A stretch of 64,000 nucleotides of DNA from Hydrogenophaga crocea (GCF_011388215.1 NZ_CP049989.1:4134001-4198000), one strand, 5' to 3'; counted from the first letter of the stretch, positions 55,216 through 63,715 are shown. Translations and numbers: made by a program. The notes: generated by a model not told the origin, from the letters alone.

Positions 55216-55276
55216 GAGCGATGGGGGAAACCAGGGGAATGCGGCGGAAGGAGCGGGCGGCGCGCGGCCGCCGCGA

Positions 55277-56110
55277 TCACGAAGGCGGCGGCGCGGTGGC
55301 CTGCAGGAAGGCGCGCAGCTGCGCGCGCACGTCGTCGGCGAAGGGGCAGGCGTCGGCGGGCTGCTCGCTCAGCGATTCGGGCCAGCCCGTGGCCGGTTGC
55401 AGCAGGCCGCCGTGCACGGCGATGCCCGCGCCCCGCAGGCGCTCGGCATAGGCCAGGGCCTCGTCGCGCAAGGGGTCGTCGCTGCTCGTGAGGATGAGCG
55501 TGGGCGGCAGGCCCGCGAGGCGCTGCGCGAGGCCCGGCACGGCGTAGGGATGCTCGGCGTCCATGGGGCCGCGCAGGTACTGCTGCCAGCCGTCGGCCCA
55601 CTTGCATTCGGTGCAGCTGCCCAGCTTCTCGCGCAGCGAGGCGGTGGCGTTGCAGGGGTCGAGCATGGGCGCCACCAGGATCTGGCCCGCCAGCGGCGGC
55701 GCGGCGCGGTCGCGCGCCATCAGCGCCACGGCGGCCGCGAGGTTGCCGCCGGCCTCTTCACCGGCCACGAACAGCGGCGCGTCCTTGCCCGCCAGGCGCG
55801 TGCGCTGCTTGTGCAGCCAGCCCAGCGCGGCGTGGCCCGCTTCCACCGCCACCGGAAAGCGGTGCGCGGGCGCGAGCGGGTAGTCGAGCGAGGCCACGAT
55901 GGCGCCGGCCTCGGCCAGCAGTTCGGCCAGGCAGGCGCCGCTGTCCATGTCGCCGCTGGTGAAGGTGCCGCCGTGGAAGTGCAGCACCAGCGGCAGCCGC
56001 GCGCCGCGCGGCTTGCGGCCCCACACGCGCAGCGCCATCGGCGCCTGGCCCGGCAGGCTCAGGGTCTCGGTGGCGGTCGGCGGCACGGGATGGGGGGCAG
56101 TGGAAACCAT
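55277..56110 (-). CDS. Alpha/beta-hydrolase fold protein, catalytically degenerate
   Basis: A 277-aa protein of the hormone-sensitive-lipase-like family. The oxyanion-hole HFHGG (44-48) and the DYPLAPAHRFP motif (76-86) are kept. The nucleophile elbow that should read GDSAGG is GEEAGG (117-122), so Ser is replaced by Glu119. The acid in DPLRDE (Asp212) remains, but the expected His of the H-G-F motif is Thr241 (ATGW). Esterase activity is therefore unlikely; a binding or sensing role is possible. It has a C-T-E-C pair (166-169). Placed between the LysR gene and the pump. Confidence 0.85.
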   Translation of the reverse strand: MVSTAPHPVPPTATETLSLPGQAPMALRVWGRKPRGARLPLVLHFHGGTFTSGDMDSGACLAELLAEAGAIVASLDYPLAPAHRFPVAVEAGHAALGWLHKQRTRLAGKDAPLFVAGEEAGGNLAAAVALMARDRAAPPLAGQILVAPMLDPCNATASLREKLGSCTECKWADGWQQYLRGPMDAEHPYAVPGLAQRLAGLPPTLILTSSDDPLRDEALAYAERLRGAGIAVHGGLLQPATGWPESLSEQPADACPFADDVRAQLRAFLQATAPPPS

Positions 56111-56222
56111 GGCGGCGACTATAGGCAGCCCTGTGGCGCGGAAAAAGCCCTTGGTGCCCACAGGTCTGTTTCCAAAGCATGAACAATCCGCCCCCTACGC
56201 GGCACGACCGCAGGAGAGAGGC

Positions 56223-57134
56223 ATGGATCAGATCCAATCGATGCGCGTGTTCGCGCGGGTGGTGGAAGCAGGCACCTTCACCAAGGCGGCCGAATCGCTC
56301 GACCTGCCCAAGGGCACGGTGACCAAGCTGGTGCAGCACCTGGAGGCGCGCCTGAAGGTGAAGCTGCTCAACCGCACCACGCGGCGCGTCACGGTCACGC
56401 CCGACGGCGCGGCCTATTACGAGCGCACCAGCCGCTTGCTCAACGACCTCGACGACATCGAGGCCAGCATGAGCAACGCGCAGGCCAGCCCGAGCGGGCG
56501 GCTGCGCGTGGACGTGGGCGCCTCGGTGGCGGGGCAGATCATCATTCCCGCGCTGCCCGACTTCTACCGCCGCTACCCCGACATCCGCCTGGACATGGGC
56601 GTGAGCGACCGGCCGGTGGACCTGATCACCGACAACGTGGACTGCGTGATCCGCGGCGGCGAGCTGCAGGAGCAGTCGCTGGTGGCGCGGCGCATCGGCA
56701 ACGTGCCGCTGCTCACCGTGGCCTCGCCCGCCTACATCGCGGCCTACGGCGCGCCCACGCACCCGGGGCAGCTCGAGGACGAACACACGCTGATCAACTA
56801 CTTCTCCACGCGCACCGGCCGGCTGTACCCGAACGAATTCGAGAAGGACGGCGAGCGGCTGGAAATCGCGGGCCGCTACCGGCTCGCGGTGAACGAGAGC
56901 AACGCCATGACGGCCGCGCTGCTCGCGGGCCTGGGCGTGGGCCAGACCGGCAGCTTCTCGGTCATCCCGCACATCGAGCGTGGCGAGCTGGTGCGCGTGC
57001 TCGAAGACTGGCAGGTGCCTGCGATCCCGGTGTGGGTGGTGTACCCGCCCAACCGCCACCTGAGCGCCAAGGTGCGGGCCTTCGTGGAGTGGGCGGCCGA
57101 GCAGTTCGCGAAGCACCCGCACATTGCGCGCTGA
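56223..57134 (+). CDS. LysR-family transcriptional regulator
   Basis: A 303-aa regulator. Helix-turn-helix at 18-40 (GTFTKAAESLDLPKGTVTKLVQHLE), then LLNRTTRRVTVTPDG and a LysR effector domain (CVIRGGELQEQSLVARRIG). It diverges from the hydrolase-pump operon with 112 bp between starts, the same layout as MexT/BpeT-controlled MexEF-type pumps, so it is the likely activator of that operon. A GAGAGGC ribosome-binding site lies before ATG 56223. Confidence 0.9.
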   Translation: MDQIQSMRVFARVVEAGTFTKAAESLDLPKGTVTKLVQHLEARLKVKLLNRTTRRVTVTPDGAAYYERTSRLLNDLDDIEASMSNAQASPSGRLRVDVGASVAGQIIIPALPDFYRRYPDIRLDMGVSDRPVDLITDNVDCVIRGGELQEQSLVARRIGNVPLLTVASPAYIAAYGAPTHPGQLEDEHTLINYFSTRTGRLYPNEFEKDGERLEIAGRYRLAVNESNAMTAALLAGLGVGQTGSFSVIPHIERGELVRVLEDWQVPAIPVWVVYPPNRHLSAKVRAFVEWAAEQFAKHPHIAR

Positions 57135-57280
57135 CCGCGCGCTGACCGGGCGCCGACCGCACGCACGCGTTGCGCGCATGCCGCATCCGCGCGCGCCGCG
57201 GCCCGGGTTTTCCCCCCGATGGGCGAGGCTCGGGGCATGTCCCGATGCGCGCGCGCGCCGGCGCTGCTCCAATCGATGGC

Positions 57281-57607
57281 ATGTTCAAAACGCTCTGGTT
57301 CCGCATCGCGCTGCGCTTCGCTCTGGGCGAGCTGGGCATCGCGTCGAACACGGTGAACCCGCAGTTGCGGCGCGCCGTGATTGCGCTCGGCCAGAGCGAG
57401 GGTTTCAACGCGCGCGAGGCCGCGCTGATCATCTACTTCCGCACCCCGGCCATGCGCCTGCTCGAGACGCAGCGCGCGCAGAACACCATCGCGGCCTGGC
57501 AGACCAGCCAGGCGGTGCGCCAGGGCTATTTCGGGCGCGCGGTGCGCCAGGATTTCGCGCTGCCCGATGGCTCGGGCGTGCGCGAGAGCCTGTTCCAGGA
57601 TTCCTGA
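57281..57607 (+). CDS. Small conserved hypothetical protein
   Basis: A 108-aa protein that I do not recognise. No signal peptide or membrane helix. Predicted mostly helical (FRIALRFALGELGIASNTVN; FNAREAALIIYFRTPAMRLL) with a short polar C-terminus. Good codon usage and convergent packing against the next gene (stop codons share a hairpin, 57604-57620) support it as real. Confidence 0.6.
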   Translation: MFKTLWFRIALRFALGELGIASNTVNPQLRRAVIALGQSEGFNAREAALIIYFRTPAMRLLETQRAQNTIAAWQTSQAVRQGYFGRAVRQDFALPDGSGVRESLFQDS

Positions 57608-57616
57608 GCGCGCGGC

Positions 57617-58048
57617 TCAGGCCTGCGCCGGCGCGGCCGAGGCCGGCAGGCCGAACACGCGGTCGAACGCCAGGTTGAACACGAAGGTGTAGACGAGGAA
57701 GAACACGATCAGGCCAAGGTCGAGCACGAAGGCCTGCCAGAGCGTGATGCCCAGCCACCAGGCGAACAGCGGCACCAGCGTCACCACCAGGCCCGTTTCG
57801 AAGCCCACGGCGTGCACCACGCGGCGCAGCACGCTGCGGCCCTTGGTGGTCTGGCGCGCTTCCCAGCGCTCGAACAGGGTGTTGTAGACCAGGTTCCACA
57901 CCACGGCGATCACCGAGGCCGCCACCGCGGCCACGCTCGCGTGGCCCATGCCGCTGCCCGAAAGCAGCGCCAGGCCGGCGCTCGACGACACGATGGCGAT
58001 GGCTTCGTAAAGGGTGAGGTAGACGACTTTGCGTCGGAGGCCTTGCAT
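57617..58048 (-). CDS. PACE-family (AceI-like) efflux protein
   Basis: A 143-aa protein with four predicted helices arranged as two tandem bacterial transmembrane pair (BTP) domains. Glu15 in TM1 (LYEAIAI) is exactly at the position of the essential proton-coupling Glu of AceI. WNLVYNTLFERWE and FNLAFDRVFG are the paired family motifs. PACE proteins export biocides such as chlorhexidine and small polyamines. It diverges from a LysR gene, the usual arrangement in this family. Confidence 0.92.
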   Translation of the reverse strand: MQGLRRKVVYLTLYEAIAIVSSSAGLALLSGSGMGHASVAAVAASVIAVVWNLVYNTLFERWEARQTTKGRSVLRRVVHAVGFETGLVVTLVPLFAWWLGITLWQAFVLDLGLIVFFLVYTFVFNLAFDRVFGLPASAAPAQA

Positions 58049-58142
58049 GGCGAACGCTCCGGGATGGGGCGCCCCGGGCCGGATGGCGGGGGCAATGCGG
58101 GCATCTTATGTGTCTGTTTCTGAACAAAAAAGTCGGAAGCTT

Positions 58143-58155
58143 TCAGAAATTCTGA
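58143..58155. promoter_or_regulatory. Putative LysR site between PACE gene and its regulator
   Basis: tcagaaattctga is a perfect 13-bp palindrome with T-N11-A ends, the LysR box pattern, in an AT-rich spacer of an otherwise GC-rich region. It lies 14 bp before the LysR start. Confidence 0.55.
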
Positions 58156-58168
58156 TAGGTTTGGGTTC

Positions 58169-59071
58169 ATGGCCTTCACCAGCGACAACCTGCGCGTGTT
58201 CCTGGCGGTGCTCGACGCGGGCTCGTTCTCGGCCGCGGCGCGCCAGCTCGGGCGCGTGCCCTCGGCCGTGAGCATGACCATCGCGCAGCTCGAAGCCGAG
58301 CTCGACCTCACGCTGTTCGACCGCAGCACGCGCGAGCCGCGGCCCACCGACTCGGCGCGCGCGCTCGAGCCGCAGGCGCGCCAGATCGCGGGCCAGTGGC
58401 GGCGGCTGCAGGCGCACGCGCAGGCCCTGCACCAGGGGCTGGAGCGCCAGCTCACCATCGCCATCGCGCCCGAACTGCTGTCGGCGCCCTGGAGCCAGCC
58501 GCTCGCGGTGCTGGCCACGGAGTACCCGGCGCTGATCGTCGAGGTGCTCTCGGCGCCGCAGGCCGACGCGCTCAAGATGCTGCACTCGGGCGAGGCGCAA
58601 CTGGCGCTGGTGTTCGAGCGCCCGGGCACCGACGAGCGCGAGGGCTTCCAGGAGCTCGGCCAGGAGGTGCTGGTGGCGGTGATCTCGCCCGAGCACCCCG
58701 AGGCGCGCGCGCGCCAGGGCAGCCTGCAGCTCAACGACCTGATCGACGTGCGGCAGATCGCGGTGGCCGGCCGCGACCCCAAGGGCCGCGACCCGCGGCT
58801 GCTGCTGTCGCGCCACATCTGGCGCACCGACAGCCACCTGGCCACGCTGAGCCTGGTGCAGGCCGGCCTGGGCTGGGCCTACCTGCCGCGCCGGCTGGTG
58901 GCGCCTCTGGTGGCCGCGGGGGCGCTGGCCGAGATCCGCTTCGGCAACATCAGCAACGAGCTGCGCGTGTGGGTCGACGTGGTCTGGCACAACGAGCGGC
59001 CCATGGGACTGGGGGCGCAGCGCTTCATCGAGCTCATGCGCCAGGCCACGCGCGAGGCCGCCCCGGGCTGA
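58169..59071 (+). CDS. LysR-family transcriptional regulator of PACE gene
   Basis: A 300-aa regulator. Helix-turn-helix at about 17-40 (GSFSAAARQLGRVPSAVSMTIAQLE), then LFDRSTREPRPTD and the effector domain. Divergent from the PACE transporter gene, whose inducer it probably senses. No unusual features. Confidence 0.9.
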   Translation: MAFTSDNLRVFLAVLDAGSFSAAARQLGRVPSAVSMTIAQLEAELDLTLFDRSTREPRPTDSARALEPQARQIAGQWRRLQAHAQALHQGLERQLTIAIAPELLSAPWSQPLAVLATEYPALIVEVLSAPQADALKMLHSGEAQLALVFERPGTDEREGFQELGQEVLVAVISPEHPEARARQGSLQLNDLIDVRQIAVAGRDPKGRDPRLLLSRHIWRTDSHLATLSLVQAGLGWAYLPRRLVAPLVAAGALAEIRFGNISNELRVWVDVVWHNERPMGLGAQRFIELMRQATREAAPG

Positions 59072-59215
59072 GGCGCAGGGTCGGCCTTGTCCGCCCCGGA
59101 CACGGCGCGATGTCCTACAGCCGCGGCGCCGGCGCGCGGGAACACTGGGGTTTCAGGGCCGGCCGCCGCGCGGCGGGCCTCGAACTTCCGATCCAACCCG
59201 CTGAAAGGAATCGCC

Positions 59216-59653
59216 ATGAAAGCATCGCAACGTGTCCTCTTCCCCATCGCCCTGGCCCTGGGTGTGGCGGCCGGCGCCAGCTTCGCCGACGGCCCGCTGC
59301 AAGGCCCGACCCTGCAGGAGGAGCCGCTGCAGTTCACCAGCACCGAGGTGCAGAGCGACACCACCCGCAGCCAGGTGCAGTCGCCCGTGGTGGGCCTGGA
59401 ACGGGCCGGCCTGATCGAACGCGGCGAGGCCACGGCCCCCGAGCACCAGGCCCGCAGCAACAGCTACCTGAGCCGCGCCTACGTGCAGGCCGAAGCCCAG
59501 GAGGCCTACCGCATGGGCCTGGTGGCCCAGGGCGAACTGATGCCCGTGCCCACCGAGGAACAGCTGCAGCAGATGCAGTTCGCGGCGGCCCGCTCGGTGC
59601 AGAACCAGAACCTGGCGTTCTCGCCCATGGAGCGCGAGGCGTTTATGAACTGA
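59216..59653 (+). CDS. DUF4148-like exported protein (diverged fourth copy)
   Basis: A 145-aa exported protein. Signal peptide to ASFAD (about 23). Keeps the family start GPLQGP, then LQFTSTEVQSD and GLIERGEATAPEHQARSNSYLSR, which align with the three short copies, but has a 40-residue Gln/Met-rich tail they lack. Its upstream region shows none of the repeat or stem-loop seen before copies 1-3. Function unknown. Confidence 0.72.
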   Translation: MKASQRVLFPIALALGVAAGASFADGPLQGPTLQEEPLQFTSTEVQSDTTRSQVQSPVVGLERAGLIERGEATAPEHQARSNSYLSRAYVQAEAQEAYRMGLVAQGELMPVPTEEQLQQMQFAAARSVQNQNLAFSPMEREAFMN

Positions 59654-59708
59654 GCGCGCTGACCGATCGCCGCCACAATGCACGGCTTTCACAACAAGGA
59701 GGCCGTGC

Positions 59709-60077
59709 ATGTCCGGAGGCGACTGGAAGGAGCTCTTCAACGCGGCGTGCGGGGGCGATCTCGCCCTCGTGCAATACCACGTGAAGAACGGGGTGGACGT
59801 GAACTACGCCCACCCCGAATTTTTGTCCACGCCGCTCGTGGCCTGCATCCTCGCGGGCCAGGAGGCGGTGGCCCACCACCTGCTCGACCACGGCGCGAAT
59901 CCGCGCCTGCATTCCGAGTTCGACGGCATGACGCCTGTGGAGGCCGCGCGCCATGTGGGCATGGCCAGCGTGCTGGGGCGCTTGGCCCGGCTGGGCATCG
60001 AGCCGCCACCACCGGAGGCCCCGCGCCGCCGCGGTCTGGGTCAGTGGCTCGCGCGCTGGCTCAGCGTGCCCGGTTGA
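59709..60077 (+). CDS. Ankyrin-repeat protein
   Basis: A 122-aa cytosolic protein with about three ankyrin repeats: LFNAACGGDLALVQYHVKNGVDVN, TPLVACILAGQEAVAHHLLDHGAN and TPVEAARHVGMASVLGRL. A protein-binding scaffold; partner unknown. A strong AAGGAGG precedes the ATG. Its last 17 bp overlap the convergent IclR gene. Confidence 0.85.
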   Translation: MSGGDWKELFNAACGGDLALVQYHVKNGVDVNYAHPEFLSTPLVACILAGQEAVAHHLLDHGANPRLHSEFDGMTPVEAARHVGMASVLGRLARLGIEPPPPEAPRRRGLGQWLARWLSVPG

Positions 60078-60945
60078 CGCGGCCCTGCGGCGTGGCCTTG
60101 GCCGGCGGGCGCGCGGGCCGCCGTGCCGGCGCCGCGGCCTCGCCCACATTGCCCCAGGTGCCCACGTTCGCGGCCTTCAGCAGCGGCGAGGCATTGCCCG
60201 CGTCGGCGAGCTCGCTGGCCGCGGTCAGCAGCAGCGGCGCGAAACCCAGCATGCGCTTGTGCGTCAGGCGCGACGACGGCCCGGCGATCACCACCACGCC
60301 GGTGGCCGGCTCCTTGGGCCGGGCCACGGGCGCGGCCATCGAGCTCATGCCCGGTGCGTACACGTCCTGGATCAGGCTGTAGCCGCGCTTGCGGTGCTCG
60401 TCGAGCATCTTGAGCAGGGCCTTGATGCTGGTGGGCGCGTTGGGGCCGAAATGCCGCGGGTCACCCATGCCCTGGCGCGTCACGCAGGCGATGGCCGCGT
60501 CCTCGGACAGCGTCATGAGCCAGGCGTGGCCCGCGGCGCTGCACGACAGGCGCAGGTCGATGCCCATGTCGGGGTCGTACTTGAGGCCGCTGCGCGCGCC
60601 CTGTGCCTTGGCCATGAGCGTGAGCCGCTCGCCGTCGACCACCGCGAGCCGCACCAGTTCTTCGGTGGCTTCGGCCAGCCGGTTGATCACGGGCTGCGCG
60701 ATGTCGACCACACCCGAGCGGCTCAGGTAGCTCAGGCCCAGCGAGGCGAGCTTGGTGCTCAGTGCGTAGTCGCCGCGCTGCGGCAGCTGGCGCACGTAGC
60801 CGAAGCGGATCAGCTCGTGCAGCGTGCGGTGGCAGCCGCTGCGCAGCTGGTTGAGCGCGGTGGCGATCTGCACCAGCGGCGCGCCGTCGGGGTGGTTCGC
60901 GAGGTACTCGAGGATGGCCAGGGATTTTTCGAGCGAGCCGCTCAT
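60061..60945 (-). CDS. IclR-family transcriptional regulator
   Basis: A 294-aa regulator. Winged helix at 1-65 (SLEKSLAILEYLANHPDGAPL; CHRTLHELIRFGYVRQL), then the IclR effector domain with LRLSCSAAGHAWLMTL and GYSLIQDVYAPGMSSMAAPV. The last 40 residues are a Pro/Ala/Arg-rich extension not typical of the family. It diverges from a TRAP binding-protein gene, its likely target; palindromes with TTTCAAA half-sites lie between them. Confidence 0.9.
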   Translation of the reverse strand: MSGSLEKSLAILEYLANHPDGAPLVQIATALNQLRSGCHRTLHELIRFGYVRQLPQRGDYALSTKLASLGLSYLSRSGVVDIAQPVINRLAEATEELVRLAVVDGERLTLMAKAQGARSGLKYDPDMGIDLRLSCSAAGHAWLMTLSEDAAIACVTRQGMGDPRHFGPNAPTSIKALLKMLDEHRKRGYSLIQDVYAPGMSSMAAPVARPKEPATGVVVIAGPSSRLTHKRMLGFAPLLLTAASELADAGNASPLLKAANVGTWGNVGEAAAPARRPARPPAKATPQGRVNRAR

Positions 60946-60991
60946 GCGTTGTCTCCGTTGTGGGCAGGGATCGTGGGGAGAATCATCGCAG

Positions 60992-61026
60992 CTTTCAAAT
61001 TTTGAAAGATATCAAAAATTTGAAAG
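60992..61026. promoter_or_regulatory. Putative IclR operator
   Basis: ctttcaaattttgaaag (60992-61008) is a palindrome with 8-bp arms around one base. A second, imperfect copy ending tttgaaag follows at 61011-61026. Both lie in an AT-rich patch between the divergent iclR-type and dctP-type genes. Confidence 0.6.
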
Positions 61027-61082
61027 GCATTCACAAAATGTGCATGATGCGCGGCTTTCACACCCAGACCGGAGACAAGCCC

Positions 61083-62114
61083 ATGCATTCCCATCGCTTC
61101 CATCCCCTGCGCCGTGCGTTCATGGCCCTCGTCGCGGGTGCAGCGCTGTGCGGCGCGGTGGCCGCGCAAGCCCAGGACATCAAGGAGCGCAACCTGCGCT
61201 TCGCCTTCAGCCTCGCGCAGGACCACCCCTTCGGCACCGGCGCGAAGAAGTTCGCCGATGCGGTGGCGCAAAAGAGCGGCGGCAAGATGAAGGTCACGCT
61301 GTTCCCCGGCGCGGTGCTGGGCAGCGACCCGCAGAACCTGTCGGCAATCCGCGGCGGCACGCTGGACTTCACGTCCATGGCCACCGGCCTGGTGGCGTCG
61401 ATCGACAAGCAGCAGATGGTGTTCGACCTGCCCTTCCTGTTCAACAACGCGCAGGAGGCCTATGCCATCGCCGACGGCCCCATTGGCCGCAAGATGCAGG
61501 AAGACCTCGCGCCGCACGGCGTGGTCGGCCTGGGCGTTTGGGACCTGGGCTTTCGCCACATGACCAACAGCCGCCGCCCGATCGCGCGCCTTGAAGACGT
61601 GCAGGGCCTGAAGATCCGCGTGATCGCCTCGCCGATCTTCGTCGACCTGTTCACCACGCTGGGCGCCAACCCCGTGCCCATGACCTTCGGCGAGCTCTAC
61701 GGCGCGCTCGAGTCGCGCACCGTGGACGGTCAGGACAACCCCTTGGGCGTGATCGAGTCGGCCAAGTTCGCCGAGGTGCAGAAGTTCCTCTCGCTCACGC
61801 GCCACGTGTACACCGGCATGCCGCTGCTCATGAGCAAGAAGACCTGGGACGCCATGTCCGAGGCCGAGCGCAAGATCATCCGCGAGGCCGCCGACGAGGC
61901 GAAGAAGGTGCAGCGCGAGGCCACGCTGGCCAAGGAGGCGCAGGCCGTCGAGGGCCTGAAGAAGACCATGCAGGTCAACGAGGTCTCGCCGCAGGAGCTC
62001 GCGCGCCTGCGCCAGAAGGTGCAGCCGGTGGTGGACAAGTTCTCGCGCGAAGTGGGCGAGGGCGTCTACAAGCAGGTCGTCGACGAACTGGCCCGCCTGC
62101 GCGGCGGGAAGTGA
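61083..62114 (+). CDS. dctP: TRAP transporter solute-binding protein, DctP family
   Basis: A 343-aa periplasmic protein. Signal peptide to AQAQ (about 28). DctP features: FAFSLAQDHPFGTGAKKFADAV, the SAIRGGTLDFTSMA segment, FQxxG-type ligand segment with LEDVQGLKIRV and the carboxylate-binding Arg region, and ESRTVDGQDNPLG. It binds a dicarboxylate or sugar acid. No DctQ or DctM gene is in view before the window end, so the membrane partners lie further on or elsewhere. GGAGA precedes ATG 61083. Confidence 0.92.
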   Translation: MHSHRFHPLRRAFMALVAGAALCGAVAAQAQDIKERNLRFAFSLAQDHPFGTGAKKFADAVAQKSGGKMKVTLFPGAVLGSDPQNLSAIRGGTLDFTSMATGLVASIDKQQMVFDLPFLFNNAQEAYAIADGPIGRKMQEDLAPHGVVGLGVWDLGFRHMTNSRRPIARLEDVQGLKIRVIASPIFVDLFTTLGANPVPMTFGELYGALESRTVDGQDNPLGVIESAKFAEVQKFLSLTRHVYTGMPLLMSKKTWDAMSEAERKIIREAADEAKKVQREATLAKEAQAVEGLKKTMQVNEVSPQELARLRQKVQPVVDKFSREVGEGVYKQVVDELARLRGGK

Positions 62115-62117
62115 TCC

Positions 62118-62807
62118 ATGGCACTGCTGGGCAAGGCGGCGCTCGCCATGTGGTGGGAGGTCGGGGCCGATGGCTTCGACGGCTTCTGCCACTGGCATGC
62201 GCATGAGCATTTTCCGGAGCGCCTGGGCATCGCGGGCTTTCGCCGCGCCACGCGCTGGCGCGAGGCCGGCGGCGGACCCGGTGTGTTCGTGATGTACGAA
62301 CTCGAGGACCACGCCGTGCTGGGCTCGCCGGCCTACCTGGCGCGGCTGAACGCGCCCACGCCCTGGTCGGTCAGCATGATGTCGCTGCACTTGCGCATGG
62401 TGCGCAGCCAGTGTGAGGTGCTGGCCACGCAGGGCGCGGTCACCGCCGCGCAAGCGCTCACGGTGCGGCTGTCGCCCACGCAGGCCGACGCGGCCGAGGC
62501 CCCCGGCGGCCTGCGCGCGCGGCTCACCGGCTGGCTGCGCGAATGGCCCTCGCAGCCCGGGCTCACGGGCGCGCACCTGCTGCGCCACCGCGCGCCGCCG
62601 ATCGCGCAGACCGCGGAGCAGAAGATCCGCGGCGGCGACGCCGTGGCCGACTGGGTGCTGGTGGTCACGGGCTACGACGCCCGCGCCCTCGACGCGCTCG
62701 CGCAGGGCGCGCTGAGCGCCGGCGCGCTCGCCGCGCTTGGCGCGCGCGACGTGGTGCACGGCCGCTACGCGCTCGCCTATTCGGCCCTCCCCACGGACAT
62801 GGCATGA
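62118..62807 (+). CDS. Conserved hypothetical (possible DUF4286 / dimeric alpha-beta barrel protein)
   Basis: A 229-aa cytosolic protein of two similar halves. First half WWEVGADGFDGFCHWHAHEHFPERLGIAGF fits the dimeric alpha-beta barrel pattern with a His cluster; later HLLRHRAPPIAQTAEQKIR starts a comparable second unit. Begins 3 bp after the dctP-type stop and overlaps the next gene by ATGA, so it belongs to a catabolic operon. The family assignment is tentative and no reaction can be given. Confidence 0.6.
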   Translation: MALLGKAALAMWWEVGADGFDGFCHWHAHEHFPERLGIAGFRRATRWREAGGGPGVFVMYELEDHAVLGSPAYLARLNAPTPWSVSMMSLHLRMVRSQCEVLATQGAVTAAQALTVRLSPTQADAAEAPGGLRARLTGWLREWPSQPGLTGAHLLRHRAPPIAQTAEQKIRGGDAVADWVLVVTGYDARALDALAQGALSAGALAALGARDVVHGRYALAYSALPTDMA

Positions 62808-63715
62808 AGCTGCTGGTGACTGGCGCCAACGGCTTCGTGGGCGCCTGGACGCTGCGTCGCCTGGCCGAAGCCGGTCACGCCGTGCGGGCGCTCGACCTGG
62901 CCGCGCCCTCGGCGCTGCTGCAGCGCATCGGCGTGCCGCTCGAGCGCATCGAGTGGTGCCGCGCCGACGTGTGCGACGCCGAGGCCGTGGTGCGCGCCAC
63001 GACCGCCTGCGACGCGGTGGTGCACCTCGCGGGCGTGCTCACGCCCTTCTGCCGCGAGGCGCCCGTGCAGGGCGCGCGCGTCAACCTGCTGGGCACGCTC
63101 AACGTGTTCGATGCCGCGCACCGGCACGGCATTCACCGCGTGATCTACGCGAGCTCGGCCGGCGTGTTCGGCCCCGAGCACGCGCGCCACCCCGAACCCA
63201 CCACGCACTACGGCGCGTTCAAGCTGGCCTGCGAAGGCAGCGCGCGCGCCTGGTGGCACGACGCCGGCATCGGCAGCCTGGGTCTGCGGCCCTTCGTGGT
63301 TTATGGCCCGGGGCGCGAACTCGGCGCCAGCGCGGGCGTGAGCCTGGCCTGCGAGGCCGCGGTGCAGGGCCGACCCTACCGCGTGCCCTTCAGCGGCCGC
63401 GCGGGCATGGTGCACGTGGACGACGTGGTGCGCGTGATCGAACACGCGCTGCGTCTGCCGCTGGCCGGCGCCCATCTGGCCGACCTGGTGGGCGAGGTGC
63501 ACGCGGTGGACGCGGTGATCGACGAGATCCGGCGCCAGTGCCCGGACGCCAGGCTGGGCAGCGAAGGCCCGCCGCTGGCGCTGTCGCCCGACATCGCGCA
63601 GGGCGCCACCCATCCCGACATCGCGGCCTTGCCGGTCACGCCGCTGGCCGAGGGCATCGCCCGCACCCTGGAGGTCTGCCGCGCATGGCACACCCGCTCT
63701 GCCTCGCTCACCTGA
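62804..63715 (+). CDS. NAD-dependent epimerase/dehydratase family protein
   Basis: A 303-aa extended-SDR enzyme. Nucleotide-binding TGANGFVGAW at the N-terminus, catalytic Ser region YASSAGVFGPE and Tyr-x-x-x-Lys in HYGAFKLACEG. Substrate unknown; sugar-acid dehydrogenases and epimerases of this type often accompany TRAP binding proteins. ATGA overlap upstream; the next gene starts inside its last 31 bp. Confidence 0.88.
   Translation: MKLLVTGANGFVGAWTLRRLAEAGHAVRALDLAAPSALLQRIGVPLERIEWCRADVCDAEAVVRATTACDAVVHLAGVLTPFCREAPVQGARVNLLGTLNVFDAAHRHGIHRVIYASSAGVFGPEHARHPEPTTHYGAFKLACEGSARAWWHDAGIGSLGLRPFVVYGPGRELGASAGVSLACEAAVQGRPYRVPFSGRAGMVHVDDVVRVIEHALRLPLAGAHLADLVGEVHAVDAVIDEIRRQCPDARLGSEGPPLALSPDIAQGATHPDIAALPVTPLAEGIARTLEVCRAWHTRSASLT

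Noticed and set aside
59088..59102. Hairpin tgtccg-ccc-cggaca after the PACE-linked LysR gene as terminator
   Set aside because: Only a 6-bp stem with no T tract; too weak to list as a terminator.
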